Assembly: GCA_014360645.1 (NCBI GenBank)
Contig: JACIXD010000005.1
Span: 186,001-250,000 of the forward strand
DNA length: 64,000 nucleotides
Source of the DNA: Actinomycetota bacterium
Lineage (GTDB): Bacteria > Actinomycetota > Geothermincolia > Geothermincolales > RBG-13-55-18
Reading direction: 5' to 3'
The notes below the pieces were generated by a model. The model saw only the letters and a program-made list of their open reading frames with translations. It had not been told where the DNA came from and did no database searches. The position numbers were made by a program, and so were the translations under genes. Below are positions 8,728 to 17,986 of this stretch, one piece after another. Positions within the stretch are counted from its first letter, which is position 1. Every line of letters begins with the position of its first letter.

Positions 8728-8778
8728 CGGTGATGAAAAGAGCCCGGTCCGGGAAATCCCCCGGCCGGGCATCCTCAA

Positions 8779-8853
8779 TGGTGGAGATGAGCGGATTCGA
8801 ACCGCCGACCTCCTGCTTGCAAGGCAGGCGCTCTCCCACTGAGCTACATCCCC
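8779..8853 (-). tRNA. tRNA-Ala (TGC anticodon)
   Basis: Reading the minus strand gives a complete cloverleaf: acceptor GGGGATG pairing with CATCTCC (one G-U), D arm GCTC-AGTGGGA-GAGC, anticodon arm CCTGC-CTTGCAA-GCAGG with anticodon TGC, T arm with GGTTCGAATCC, discriminator A and an encoded CCA. The length is 75 nt with CCA. It sits between the two copies of the duplicated lipoprotein gene and next to a REP-like arm and IS remnants, as is common for tRNA-associated insertion hot spots. Confidence 0.95.
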
Positions 8854-9007
8854 GCGTTCCCGCTGTCCACAAGGTGAATTATAAAGGGTGATTACCCTTG
8901 GTGCGAGGACGAGGACGAGAGCGAGGTCGGGCCCTCGGTGATAGGGACAGACGATCGGAGATTGCCCTGGGTGCGAGGACAAGGGCGAGCACGAGAGCCT
9001 GCGCTTA

Positions 9008-9295
9008 ACCCACGGCCACTCGACGGACCGCAGACCCGACCTCAAGCAGTTTTTCGTGAAGATGCTCTGCGCCTACCGCAACACCCCAGTCATCGGCGGC
9101 TGCAAGAGCGGCAATGAGTCCGACAAGAATATCAACAACCGGGCGCTCACCCACCCGTCTTCATACATGGCCTTCCACGGGCTCGTCCACGGGGCCTTCG
9201 TCTGCCCTCCATCGGCTCAAATCCAAAGGGTCATGCCCGGTATCTGGATTTTGCAAAAGAGGCAGCACCACGACTTTGACAAACCTGGACTATGA
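9008..9295 (+). pseudogene. IS1634-type (IS4 superfamily) transposase remnant
   Basis: A single frame from about 9008 reads THGHSTDRRPDLKQFFVKML, then TPVIGGCKSGNESDKNIN. This matches the well-known core of IS1634-family transposases, where GHSKDHRPDLKQ is followed by a short beta strand and a SGNxSDK motif around the first DDE region. No start codon, upstream N-terminal part or downstream catalytic domain is present; similarity fades after about 9200. It is a dead fragment on the plus strand, between tRNA-Ala and lipoprotein copy 2. Bases 8854-9007 before it show short degenerate repeats of GTGCGAGGACGAGG. Confidence 0.7.
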
Positions 9296-9308
9296 TGCGG
9301 GGCATTGC

Positions 9309-9371
9309 CATGATTGAAGACATGATCCCATGAACCCGAGTTAATCGCATCGAAGATACGATCCCAAGACT
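9309..9371 (-). repeat. Degenerate REP-like element
   Basis: TGATTGAAGACATGATCCCA (9309-9328) and CATCGAAGATACGATCCCAA (9349-9368) are two decayed arms in the same orientation as the one at 8700. The second abuts the stop codon of lipoprotein copy 2, so the element again marks a gene 3' end. Confidence 0.55.
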
Positions 9372-9823
9372 TAATCCTGGACCTTCACCTCGACGGAGCA
9401 ATTGCTAGGGAGGATCTCCATGTAGTATTTGCCGGGCGTCAGATAGATCGTCGTCTGGTGGGGGCCGGGCTCGAAGGCGTTGGCGCCCGCCTGCATCTTG
9501 CCGTCAGGGTGTGAATAAACGATTATGGTAACCCCTGAGTCCTCTCCCCCGATGACGTTGTAATGGAGCGTCTGCGAGCTGGTGAAGACCTCGAAGACGT
9601 CGGTCTTGGTGTCCTGGCTCACGGTGGTGGAGAACACGTATTCCCCACCCTGCGCGGCCGCAGGCGAGGTATCGCTTTCCGCGCCTTTTTCGGCACCCGT
9701 TTCAGCGCTGGGAGCCGCGCCCTTATCCCCGGATCCGCAGCCGAGGGTGAAGGTGGCGCAGAATAGGACGACGAGGGCCCCGATGATCGCTGCCAGAATC
9801 GCGTTTTTCCTGTTGCCGGCCAT
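9371..9823 (-). CDS. Small lipoprotein, copy 2 of a duplicated pair
   Basis: A 150-residue paralogue of the protein at 8023-8475 with the same lipobox and C-terminal beta-rich domain; the coding sequences and the AAGGAGG ribosome-binding site are nearly identical, and similarity stops just upstream of the ribosome-binding site. A longer in-frame extension to 9949 exists but is rejected because the ATG at 9823 has the matching ribosome-binding site. The upstream minus-strand sequence GGTTGGATATAATG near 9898 offers an alternative -10. Keeping two near-identical genes suggests gene-dose benefit or simply a recent event. Confidence 0.85.
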   Translation of the reverse strand: MAGNRKNAILAAIIGALVVLFCATFTLGCGSGDKGAAPSAETGAEKGAESDTSPAAAQGGEYVFSTTVSQDTKTDVFEVFTSSQTLHYNVIGGEDSGVTIIVYSHPDGKMQAGANAFEPGPHQTTIYLTPGKYYMEILPSNCSVEVKVQD

Positions 9824-10069
9824 TTCACACCTCCTTAAACAGGCCATTTTGCTGCAGACCTTCTCTATGGAGTATTTCCTATATGCGCCTCCCGATGTCA
9901 TTATATCCAACCTCCCTGCGGGCAAGCAGAAACGTCCAAGCCCCGGCATTCTTCCTTTCCCATGATGCCCTGCCTCGTTTTCGCGCCGGGAGCTTCGACT
10001 TAAGCGATATCCAGAGAAGCTTGAGCGCTCGAGGTGAGTTCCATAAGCAGTTACTCGTTGCCTACTGCC

Positions 10070-11077
10070 TCAGGCGGGAGCGGCGGCCAGGGAGCGGATG
10101 CGGGAAAGGACCCCGGCGAAGAGTCCCCCCGGCACCGCCGCCTCCGCCATCCGGAAGACCGTCCTTCTTGAGCGGTTTATGACCTTGACCCCCATCTTTA
10201 TCAGCTTGAGATGGACGCTTGAAAGCGACCAGCGGGATATCTCCCTCGGCGGGGCGAGGCGGCGCAGGAAGTCGCCCAGGTTGTGGGCCGAGCCGAAGAG
10301 GGCCAACCTCACCTGGTGGGCCATGTACCTGGTGCAGGATAACCTGGTCCAGGAGAGGGCATACTCGCCCTCCTCTACAGGCTGTTCGCATAAGCCACGC
10401 CGGCTGTAGAGCCTCGCCACCTTCTCCGCTGCCCCGCTTAAGCCGGTGACCATGAACCCGATGCGGAAAAAGAGCTCCCCGGCGCCGCTCTATCTTGGCG
10501 TGCACCCTCCTTGGCCTATCCCGGGAGGGCGCAGGGCAAAAAGTCATGGTAGAGGACCTTGGGCCTGGCGGAGGGCTCCGCCGGAGGCCTTTCCATGAGA
10601 TGTTCTACGGTGTCGCAGAGCCCGCTGCCGGCCTTGAGCCTCATGTCGTAGAGCGTCTTGTTATCCTCCAGGTATTCGTAGATATCGGGGGAAGCGTAGC
10701 AATTCCCGGTCGTTCATGTCCTCCTAGCCGACCAGACGCGCATAGACCGACTGGTGCAGCAGGCCGGTTGATTCATGCCTTACGTTCCTGCCCGTTCATC
10801 CGTCTTGTATCATCGCTCCCGCCATCTCGGTAAATCCAAGCGCCTCGTCCAGCTCCCGAACAGCGAGGCGGCCGGCGTCCGTCGTCACCTTCGCCCCCCA
10901 GGATCGCAGCCTCAGACGTGCGTCAAAACGGGGCTTCAGGCCCCCGCTTTCCGCTTCACCCGCAAGATTCCCGTGTTTTCCCTCTTGTATTGCCGCTATT
11001 GCATTATCCGATGCATATTTTATCAATACAAGCAAGGAATCCTTCCGTTTTAATATGAGAAATCCGGTATAAACCAA
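10070..11077 (-). pseudogene. IS1380-family transposase, decayed
   Basis: Minus-strand fragments in several frames line up in order with IS1380-type transposases. The N-terminal part (about 11010-10800) reads FDARLRLRSWGAKVTTDAG then LAVRELDEALGFTEMA; next comes LLHQSVYARLVG, an in-frame stop, and EDMNDRELLRF (about 10770-10700); then RLKAGSGLCDTVEHLM, VLYHDFLPC (about 10640-10540); and finally an intact C-terminal stretch from 10453 to 10070 with AEKVARLYSRRGLCEQPVEE, LSWTRLSCTRYMAHQVRLAL, HNLGDFLRRLAPP and KLIKMGVKVI. Frameshifts, stops and deletions show it is inactive. Full-length family members are near 430-470 residues, so a central part is missing. Confidence 0.8.
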
Positions 11078-11200
11078 AGGCCGCCGGCGATGAGGGGTTG
11101 TCCGGTGGCGCCCGGCTTTGAGGAGCCGTCCGGAAACGCGTGTTTTCCGAGCCGACCGGGATCAACCGGGAAAACAAGGGGCGTTACGGCGGAGCGCCGT

Positions 11201-11238
11201 TTGGCCGCCTGCGGATGGGTCATATAATTAGTATATGA
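11201..11238 (+). promoter_or_regulatory. Promoter with overlapping inverted repeat
   Basis: TTGGCC (11201-11206) and TATAAT (11223-11228) are 16 bases apart. The -10 lies inside an inverted repeat TCATATA-ATTAG-TATATGA (11220-11238) with perfect 7-bp arms. This is a plausible promoter and repressor site about 100 bases before the RAM-domain gene, consistent with autoregulation or control by an Lrp-type protein. Confidence 0.5.
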
Positions 11239-11339
11239 AGTAGTCGTTTAATGGTTGTTGTCCCAGACCGTCCTTCCGGAGGGAGGGGAACTCCCTGGCG
11301 GAGGAAAAGGAAGACGTCACGGGAAAGGGGGTCGCGGAG

Positions 11340-11573
11340 ATGAAGGCTTTCGTGCTCATCAAGGTGGAGCCGGGGAAGATAAAGGAGGTCATGCAGGCGG
11401 TCAGCCAGATGCCGCCGGTAAAGGAGGCCTATTGCGTGACCGGGCCGGACGACATCATTGCGGTGCTGGAATCCGACGATGCCAGGGGCATATCCGAGGT
11501 GGTCATCGCCGACCTTCATGACGTCGAGGGGATAAAGGGAACGGACACGCGCATCGTCGTGGACCTGGCCTGA
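11340..11573 (+). CDS. Stand-alone Lrp/AsnC ligand-binding (RAM) domain protein
   Basis: A 77-residue protein consisting only of the ligand-binding, oligomerisation domain of Lrp/AsnC regulators: MKAFVLIKVEPGKIKEVMQA, then VKEAYCVTGPDDIIAVLESD and HDVEGIKGTDTRIVVDLA. There is no DNA-binding helix-turn-helix. Such single-domain proteins form ring-like multimers that sense amino acids and may modulate full-length Lrp proteins or enzymes. The start ATG follows GGTCGCGGAG. The gene is monocistronic behind a promoter with an overlapping inverted repeat. Confidence 0.85.
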   Translation: MKAFVLIKVEPGKIKEVMQAVSQMPPVKEAYCVTGPDDIIAVLESDDARGISEVVIADLHDVEGIKGTDTRIVVDLA

Positions 11574-11811
11574 CCCGGCAGCCCCCTGCCTGCATCCCCG
11601 CCGGCGCGCCGGCCCGCAAGGGAACCCGGGGCATGGCGGAGAAAGTCTATCCATAGGAGAGCCGGATGAAGGCGCTGGACTCTCAAGGCGCACGGCAGCG
11701 GGGAAAGAGGCCCGACCCGCCTGTGAGGCGTCATTGGAGGCGCCGCGGGGTTGATGTTAAACTTTAACCCGGCCGCGGCAAGGGCCCGGTCCGGTCCGGA
11801 ATAGCGTACGC

Positions 11812-12930
11812 GTGATGGAAGGCGGGAGGATGACGGAGCAGGAAACGCTTGCCAGGAGGACGGCGAGGCGCAGGCGCCGTGGCGGGCTCAAGTTCACGCG
11901 GCGTTTCTACGCATTGGTGGCCGCCCTAGGGCTGATCGTCATCACCGTCATTCTGGTGGCTTCACTGTCCGGCGGCGGCACGGGGGCCGACTTCAAAGCC
12001 GCCGTTACCGGCGCCATAGGCCTGAGCGAGGGCGAGCTGAACCGCCTCAAGGTCAACGAGCTCGGCGCGGTGATGGTCCTGGAGTACCACCGCATCGCCG
12101 AGGAGGGACGCTGGTCGCGCACTCCGGAGAACTTCCGCGCGGACCTCGAATACCTCTACGAACAGGGCTACCGCTGCATAGGCCTTGACGACCTGGTGAG
12201 CAACGACATCAATGTCGAGCCCGGCTACACTCCGGTGGTGCTGACCTTCGATGACGCGGACCCCAGCCAGTTCCGCTACGTCGAGCAGAACGGGGATCTG
12301 GTCATAGACCCCCGCTGCGCGGTCGGGGTCATGGAGGAATTTCGCCGTGAGCACCCCGATTTCAACATCACCGCAACCTTCTACGTGCTGCCCACCCTTT
12401 TCGGGCAGGAGGAGTATGCTGAGAAAAAGCTCGCCTGGCTGGTGGAGAATGGCTACGATATCGGAAACCATACCATAAACCACCCCTCCCTTGGGGACCT
12501 GGACGACGAAAGTGCGTTGAAGGAACTGGCCGGGAATATAAAGATGGTGCAGAAATACCTGCCCGGATACGAGCAGGCGAGCATCGCCCTGCCCAACGGC
12601 TCGGAGCCCAAGAATCCCGCCATCCTCACCCACGGCACCTACGACGGGGTGGAGGTCAGGTTCCAGGCCTCGCTCCTGGTGGGGGCCAATCCCGCCCCCT
12701 CGCCCGTGGATCATTCCTTCGACCCCCTACGCCTTCCCCGCGTACAGGCGCTGGACCCCTCGCTGGACACCGGCAACTGCGGGATCTACGCGTGGATACA
12801 GTATTTCATGGAGAACCCCGAGCGGCGTTACCGCAGCGACGGAAACCCCGCCACGGTGACCGTTCCCAGGCACATGGCCGACCGCGTGGACATGAGCAGG
12901 CTCGGGGGCAAGGAGCTGAGGACCTATTGA
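11812..12930 (+). CDS. Membrane-anchored polysaccharide deacetylase family protein
   Basis: A protein of about 372 residues with a basic N-terminus, one membrane helix (FYALVAALGLIVITVILVASL, about 31-51) and an extracellular NodB-like domain. VMVLEYHRIAEE near 85, TPVVLTFDDADPSQ near 145 (metal-binding DD pair) and YDIGNHTINHPSL near 215 (HxxxH-type metal ligands) support a carbohydrate esterase 4 fold, probably acting on cell-wall glycans. Starts at 11812 (GTG), 11815 and 11830 are all in frame; none has an ideal ribosome-binding site, so the N-terminus is uncertain by six residues. It may form a surface-polysaccharide pair with the next gene. Confidence 0.8.
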   Translation: MMEGGRMTEQETLARRTARRRRRGGLKFTRRFYALVAALGLIVITVILVASLSGGGTGADFKAAVTGAIGLSEGELNRLKVNELGAVMVLEYHRIAEEGRWSRTPENFRADLEYLYEQGYRCIGLDDLVSNDINVEPGYTPVVLTFDDADPSQFRYVEQNGDLVIDPRCAVGVMEEFRREHPDFNITATFYVLPTLFGQEEYAEKKLAWLVENGYDIGNHTINHPSLGDLDDESALKELAGNIKMVQKYLPGYEQASIALPNGSEPKNPAILTHGTYDGVEVRFQASLLVGANPAPSPVDHSFDPLRLPRVQALDPSLDTGNCGIYAWIQYFMENPERRYRSDGNPATVTVPRHMADRVDMSRLGGKELRTY

Positions 12931-13062
12931 CGTTGCGCCTGGCCCGCGGGTTTTCCGGCTGCGGGGCTATGAGGCAGGGGTCGCCCCCGTGCCTTGTCGG
13001 CGACCGCGAGGGAGAGGAAGAGGAGGGCTGGTGCGGAGAGGCAGGGCTCCGGAAGGACTGGA

Positions 13063-14820
13063 TTGGCTTACTATCCCGGAAGCGGTAAGAGGATCTTCAC
13101 CCGGCGGCGCCTGAGGTCGCGCATAGCGCCGCGCGCCAAGATAACCGGCGCGCGGGCCGTTTCGGCCGGTACCGCCCGGACCGGGGGAGCGAGAACGGCC
13201 GAGCCGAGGCCGGGGATGAGGTCCACGGGGGTGAGGCGCCCCACCGTCCGTCCCCGCCAGCGCATCTACCGCCAGAGGACGAAGATGAACCCGCGCGCGG
13301 TCTGGGCGCTGGTCGGTCTAGGCTCCGTGGTCTTCCTCATCGTCATGCTCGTGGTGCTGCTGCACTCCCCGGCCGTCAGCGGTTTGGTGCCCGCCGACGG
13401 ATCCCTGGTTGCGGGCTCGCCAGTGCACATCGAGGCCTCATTGAGGAGCAACATCAACCCCGGGTCGGTGGGGGTGCTGGTGGACGGAGAGGACCGCAGG
13501 GAACAGGCGGCGGTGGAGAAAGGGAAGCTCTCCCTGGACCTCGACCTGGAGGACGGAGTGCACGTGGTGGAGATCGCGGTGGGGGACAAGGTCGAGGCCT
13601 CGTCGCGTTTCACGGTGGACGGCACCCCGCCGCTGGTGCAGGTGGAGGAGTGGGAGTTAAGGGACGATGGCAAGACGGTCATCAGGGGCAGGTGCGAGGG
13701 AGCCGACGTCTTGATGCTGGACGACAGGAGGCTCTCGCTGGGAGCGGACGGCTCCTTCCAGGTCGAGGTGGACCGCTACGAGCGCAAGGCCGTTACCCTG
13801 GTGGCTCTGGACCGGGCGGGAAACCGCAGGGAGATACTCGTGGATACCGCGCCGCCCCCCAAGGTCAAGGGCATCCACGTCTCCATCTGGGTGGCGGCGG
13901 ATCGCGTGCTCTTCAAGAAGATGGTGGACCTGGTGATGAGGACCGAGCTCAACGGCATGCAGATCGACGTGAAGGACGAGAGCGGGCGCGTGGCCTATCC
14001 CAGCGAGGTCCCTTTGGCGGTGGAGACGGACAGCCATCTCACCAAAGGTGGGGTGGATATCGGCCGGGTCATGGACAAGTGCTGGTACAACGAAATCTAC
14101 ACCATTGCCCGCATCGTCTGCTTCAAGGACCCCGTAGTGGCCTCGAAGCGCCCCGACCTAGCGGTGCACAACACCGCCGGAGGAAGGTGGGGGGACGGGA
14201 ACTGGCTCGATCCCTACAACCGCGAGAACTGGGATTACATCCTGGGGCTGGCCGTGGAGGCGGCACGCAAGGGCTTCAAGGAGATACAGCTCGACTACGT
14301 GCGCTTCCCCTCCGACGGCGACACGAGGACCTGCGTCTTCCCCGCCCAGGGAAGCGACACCCGCACCAAGTCCCAGGTGATCACCGATTTCCTCGCCTTC
14401 ATGCGCGACGGCCTCAAGCCCCTGGGGGTGGCCTTCTCCGCCGACGTCTTCGGCCTCACCGCCTCCGGGCAGGGGGACATGGGCATCGGACAGGACGTCG
14501 CGGCCATGGGCCGCTACCTGGACTACATGTCTCCCATGGTCTATCCCTCCCACTACAACCGGGGCGAGTACAACATCGGCGACCCCGAGGCCAACCCCCA
14601 TGACACCGTCTATGCCAGCCTGGTGGACTTCCAGAAGAAGCTGGAGGGCACGGGGTGCAAGCTGCGCCCCTGGCTGCAGGACTTCTCGCTGAGCCTCAAT
14701 TACGGCGCCGCGGAGGTGCAGGCCCAGATCCGCGCCTGTTACGAGCTGGGCATCGAGGAGTGGCTGCTGTGGGACCCCAACTGCACCTTCACGGAGGAAG
14801 CCCTCCGGCCCGCCTCATAG
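13063..14820 (+). CDS. Membrane-anchored putative glycoside hydrolase, DUF4015
   Basis: A 585-residue protein: a long basic cytoplasmic tail, one membrane helix (VWALVGLGSVVFLIVMLVVLL), then Ig-like beta domains (GLVPADGSLVAGSPVHIEAS; VDGTPPLVQVEE) and a C-terminal TIM-barrel of the DUF4015 type from KGIHVSIWVAADRVLFKKMV onward. Barrel motifs include LNGMQIDVKDESG, WLDPYNRENWDYI, IQLDYVRFPSDGD and YMSPMVYPSHYN. DUF4015 proteins are predicted glycosidases of the GH13-like clan with no proven substrate. TTG 13063 is chosen because GGAAGG lies 6 bases upstream; an upstream TTG at 12994 is also in frame. It follows the deacetylase gene by about 130 bases and probably acts with it on surface glycans. 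Confidence 0.75.
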   Translation: MAYYPGSGKRIFTRRRLRSRIAPRAKITGARAVSAGTARTGGARTAEPRPGMRSTGVRRPTVRPRQRIYRQRTKMNPRAVWALVGLGSVVFLIVMLVVLLHSPAVSGLVPADGSLVAGSPVHIEASLRSNINPGSVGVLVDGEDRREQAAVEKGKLSLDLDLEDGVHVVEIAVGDKVEASSRFTVDGTPPLVQVEEWELRDDGKTVIRGRCEGADVLMLDDRRLSLGADGSFQVEVDRYERKAVTLVALDRAGNRREILVDTAPPPKVKGIHVSIWVAADRVLFKKMVDLVMRTELNGMQIDVKDESGRVAYPSEVPLAVETDSHLTKGGVDIGRVMDKCWYNEIYTIARIVCFKDPVVASKRPDLAVHNTAGGRWGDGNWLDPYNRENWDYILGLAVEAARKGFKEIQLDYVRFPSDGDTRTCVFPAQGSDTRTKSQVITDFLAFMRDGLKPLGVAFSADVFGLTASGQGDMGIGQDVAAMGRYLDYMSPMVYPSHYNRGEYNIGDPEANPHDTVYASLVDFQKKLEGTGCKLRPWLQDFSLSLNYGAAEVQAQIRACYELGIEEWLLWDPNCTFTEEALRPAS

Positions 14821-14837
14821 ATATCCGGCGATACATA

Positions 14838-14866
14838 CCTGGCAAGACCTGCCAGGCCCGAGCTTT
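14838..14866 (+). terminator. Possible intrinsic terminator
   Basis: CCTGGCA-AGACC-TGCCAGG forms a 7-bp stem at 14838-14856, followed loosely by CCCGAGCTTTT. It lies 18 bases after the DUF4015 stop. The T tract is short, so this is a weak call. The remaining bases up to 15100 before the convergent ATPase gene hold nothing I recognise. Confidence 0.35.
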
Positions 14867-15100
14867 TCCCGCCCTTATATCGCCGCACGTTCCACAAGCA
14901 CAGCCTTAGGCACCGGCCATGCTTACGAGACATCATCCTGGGGGCATCCTGCGGCCGGAAAGTCGCCCTCTGCCTTCGCAGAAGGGATTCATGTACCCGG
15001 TCAGCACGGCCGGGATCCGCCGGCACGCGACACCGAGCCTTCGCCCTTGCGCCCCCTTCTGTCAGGAGCGGCCGTGGGTGCGCGGTTCCCACCCAAACTT

Positions 15101-17791
15101 CTACCCGCCCCGCCTTCGAAGCGCCACCTTTACGCGGTCCACGAGCACTGACGGCAGCACCGAGCAGGCGAGGATGAGTCCCCATCCCTCCGCGCCCAAC
15201 GGGGCGGTTCCGAAGAGGCGCATCAGAGGCGGGACCAGCACCACCATGAGCTGCAGGCCCAGGGAGGCGAGGACCGCGCCGATGAGGGCCCGGTTGTCGA
15301 AGAAGGAGAGCTCGGCGATGGAGAGGCGCTCGGAGCGCGAGTTGAAGGCGTGGATGAGCTGGGAGATCACCAGGGTGGTGAAGGTCACCGTCTGGGCCTT
15401 CGCCGCGTGGTGTGGGTAGAGGATGGAGCGCGAGACGAAAAAGGCGGCCAGGGCTCCCAGGGAAAGCAGGAGGCCCTGCCACACCACCAGAAGCTGCTTG
15501 CGGTAGGAGAGGATGCTCTCCGAGGGGTCGCGCGGCGGGCGCAGCATGATGTCCGGGGCGGGGGTGTCCACCCCCAGGGCCATGGCCGGAAAGCCGTCGG
15601 TCACCAGGTTCATCCACAGCACCTGCACCGCCCGGAGCGGGGTCACGGAGGAGAAGAGCATGCCGATGAACATGGTGGAGACCTCACTCATGTTGCAGGA
15701 GAGCAGAAAGTAGATGAACTTCTTCAGGTTGTCGTAGATGATCCTGCCCTCCTCCACCGCGTTGACGATGGTGGCGAAGTTGTCGTCGGCGAGGACCATG
15801 TCCGAGGCCTCCTTGCTCACGTCGGTGCCGGTGATGCCCATGGCCACCCCGATGTCCGCGTTTTTCAGGGCCGGGGCGTCGTTGACCCCGTCCCCGGTCA
15901 TGGCCACCGTCTTGCCCCGCGACTTCCAGGCGCGCACGATCTTGACCTTGTCGGATGGGGAGACGCGGGCATAGACGGCTATCCTCTCCACCCGAGAGGC
16001 CAGCTCCTCGTCGCTTATGTGCGCCAGCTCCGGACCGGTGACCAGTTCCTTGCCGGGGGTGAGGATGGCCAGCTCCTCGGCGATGGCGCGGGCGGTGGCG
16101 GCGTGGTCCCCGGTGATCATCACCACCTCTATGCTCGCCCTGCGGCATTTCTCGAGGGCGGCGAAGACCTCGGGGCGCGGCGGGTCCATGAGTCCGGCCG
16201 TCCCCAGGTATATGAGGTCCCTCTCCAGCGCCGCGGCCTCTGCCTCCTCGGGCGCTTCGTCAAGGGGGCGGCAGGCGAAGGCCATGGTGCGCAGGGCGCG
16301 CTCGGCCATCCTTTCCGCCTCGGCGGAGTAACGCACGCGGCTTCCGCTCCCCATCTCCTCCAGGCCTGCGGGGGTGAGGACATGGGTGCAGCGGTTGAGC
16401 ACCGCCTCCGGCGCCCCCTTGACCAGGAGGAGGTAGGGGGCGTGAGGGAGGGGGAAGTAGCGGTCGCCCTCTCCGCGGCGGTGCACGGTGCTCATCATCT
16501 TGCGCTCGCTCTCGAAGGGCAGCTCCTCCACGCGGGGCAGGGCGGCCAGGGCCTCATGGCGCGAGAAGCCCACCTGGAGGGCGGCCCGCAGCAGACCTAT
16601 CTCCGTCCCCTCCCCCAGGAATTCCCCCTCCTGCTCCCTGGCGTCGTTGCAGAGCACCGCCGTGGCCAGCAGGGGCTGCAATGCCTCCCGGCCCCCACCC
16701 TCACGCGCCGCCTCCTCCAGCGACACGGGCGGACGCCCCGGAAGGAGCACCTCCCGCACCTCCATCTCGTTGCGGGTGAGGGTGCCGGTCTTGTCGGTGC
16801 AGATGACGTCGGCGCAGCCCAGGGTCTCCACGGCGGGCAGCTTGCGCAGCAGCGCGTTGTGTGAGGCCATGCGCCTTACCCCCAGGGCCAGGGCGATGGT
16901 GACGATGGCGGGAAGTCCCTCGGGGATGGCGGCCACCGCGAGGCTGACGGAGAAGAGGAACATATCCGCCCATTCCAGCCTGCGCATGACCCCCGCCGCG
17001 AAGATCACCGCGCACACGCCAAGGCAGAGAAGGGCGATGCGCTTCCCCACCCGGCCCAGCTCCACCTGGAGGGGGGTCTTCTCCTCACCGGCCTCCCCGA
17101 TCATCTCCGCGATGCGCCCCAGCTGCGTCTCCCGGCCCGTGGCCACCACCAAGGCCCTGCCGCGGCCGTGCACGGCATGGGTGCCCGTGAAGACCATGTT
17201 CCTGCAGTCCCCGGGGGGGAGGGATCCGGGGGCATGACAGGAGGCGTTCTTGTCCACCGCTCCCGACTCGCCGGTGAGGGAGGCCTCCTCCAGGCGCAGC
17301 CCGTGGACCTCCACCAGGCGCGCGTCCCCGGGGATGCGGTCGCCGGCCTCCAGGAGGATGAGGTCGCCGGGCACCAGCTCCGAGGAGGGGATGCTCATCT
17401 CTTTCCCGCCCCGCACCACGCGCGCCGTGGGGGCGCTTAGCTTCTTCAGGCTCTCCAGGGCTTTCTCGGCACGGTATTCCTGCACGAATCCGAGCAACGC
17501 GTTGGCGATGACGATGAACATGATCACCGCCGCGTCGAGGTATTCGCGCAGCACGGCGCCGGAGATCACCGCCGCCGCCAGCAGCACGTAGATCATGAAG
17601 TCGCGGAACTGGTCCAGGAAGAGGGAGAGCGGGTTGACGCGCTCCTCCTCGCGGATGAGGTTGGGACCGTGCAGGCGCAGGCGCTCCCTTGCCTCATCCT
17701 CCGATATCCCGTCCACGATCGACGTCCCCAGCCGCGTGGCGGCTTCGTCGACCTCCAGGGCATGCCAGTATATGTCCTTGTCCGCCCCCAT
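15101..17791 (-). CDS. Cation-transporting P-type ATPase, Ca2+ (P2A) type
   Basis: An 896-residue membrane pump that uses ATP to export a cation, most likely Ca2+. All P2-type landmarks are present: N-terminal cation-ATPase domain, TGES at about 173-176 (actuator), PEGLP near 290 in M4 (ion site), the phosphorylation motif DKTGTLT starting at D333, MTGDGVNDAPALK (hinge), and a C-terminal block with LWMNLVTDGFPAMALGVD (M6 ion ligands) as in SERCA/PMR1 pumps. The start at 17791 is preferred over the longer frame from 17821 because AGGAAAAAGCG precedes it and the protein then begins MGADKDIYWHAL. It faces the DUF4015 gene convergently and the fbp gene divergently. Mn2+ transport is possible. Confidence 0.9.
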   Translation of the reverse strand: MGADKDIYWHALEVDEAATRLGTSIVDGISEDEARERLRLHGPNLIREEERVNPLSLFLDQFRDFMIYVLLAAAVISGAVLREYLDAAVIMFIVIANALLGFVQEYRAEKALESLKKLSAPTARVVRGGKEMSIPSSELVPGDLILLEAGDRIPGDARLVEVHGLRLEEASLTGESGAVDKNASCHAPGSLPPGDCRNMVFTGTHAVHGRGRALVVATGRETQLGRIAEMIGEAGEEKTPLQVELGRVGKRIALLCLGVCAVIFAAGVMRRLEWADMFLFSVSLAVAAIPEGLPAIVTIALALGVRRMASHNALLRKLPAVETLGCADVICTDKTGTLTRNEMEVREVLLPGRPPVSLEEAAREGGGREALQPLLATAVLCNDAREQEGEFLGEGTEIGLLRAALQVGFSRHEALAALPRVEELPFESERKMMSTVHRRGEGDRYFPLPHAPYLLLVKGAPEAVLNRCTHVLTPAGLEEMGSGSRVRYSAEAERMAERALRTMAFACRPLDEAPEEAEAAALERDLIYLGTAGLMDPPRPEVFAALEKCRRASIEVVMITGDHAATARAIAEELAILTPGKELVTGPELAHISDEELASRVERIAVYARVSPSDKVKIVRAWKSRGKTVAMTGDGVNDAPALKNADIGVAMGITGTDVSKEASDMVLADDNFATIVNAVEEGRIIYDNLKKFIYFLLSCNMSEVSTMFIGMLFSSVTPLRAVQVLWMNLVTDGFPAMALGVDTPAPDIMLRPPRDPSESILSYRKQLLVVWQGLLLSLGALAAFFVSRSILYPHHAAKAQTVTFTTLVISQLIHAFNSRSERLSIAELSFFDNRALIGAVLASLGLQLMVVLVPPLMRLFGTAPLGAEGWGLILACSVLPSVLVDRVKVALRRRGG

Positions 17792-17986
17792 CGCTTTTTC
17801 CTGACCCCTTCCCGGGAACAAGAGCGTTAAACCGGGCCGCGGATGCCGGGCCGCGGGCTCCCGCGAAGCGGAGATGGCCGCCGGCGCGCGGCGACCTCCA
17901 CTTTACGGTCAACCGGTCGAGCCCGGAGCTGCCCGGCAGGGCGCCTTCCGGCACGGGAGGGCCGCGCGAACCCGCCCGGCGCGTTT

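Noticed and set aside
10062-10547. 161-codon minus-strand frame
   Set aside because: A frameshifted reading of the IS1380 transposase fossil.
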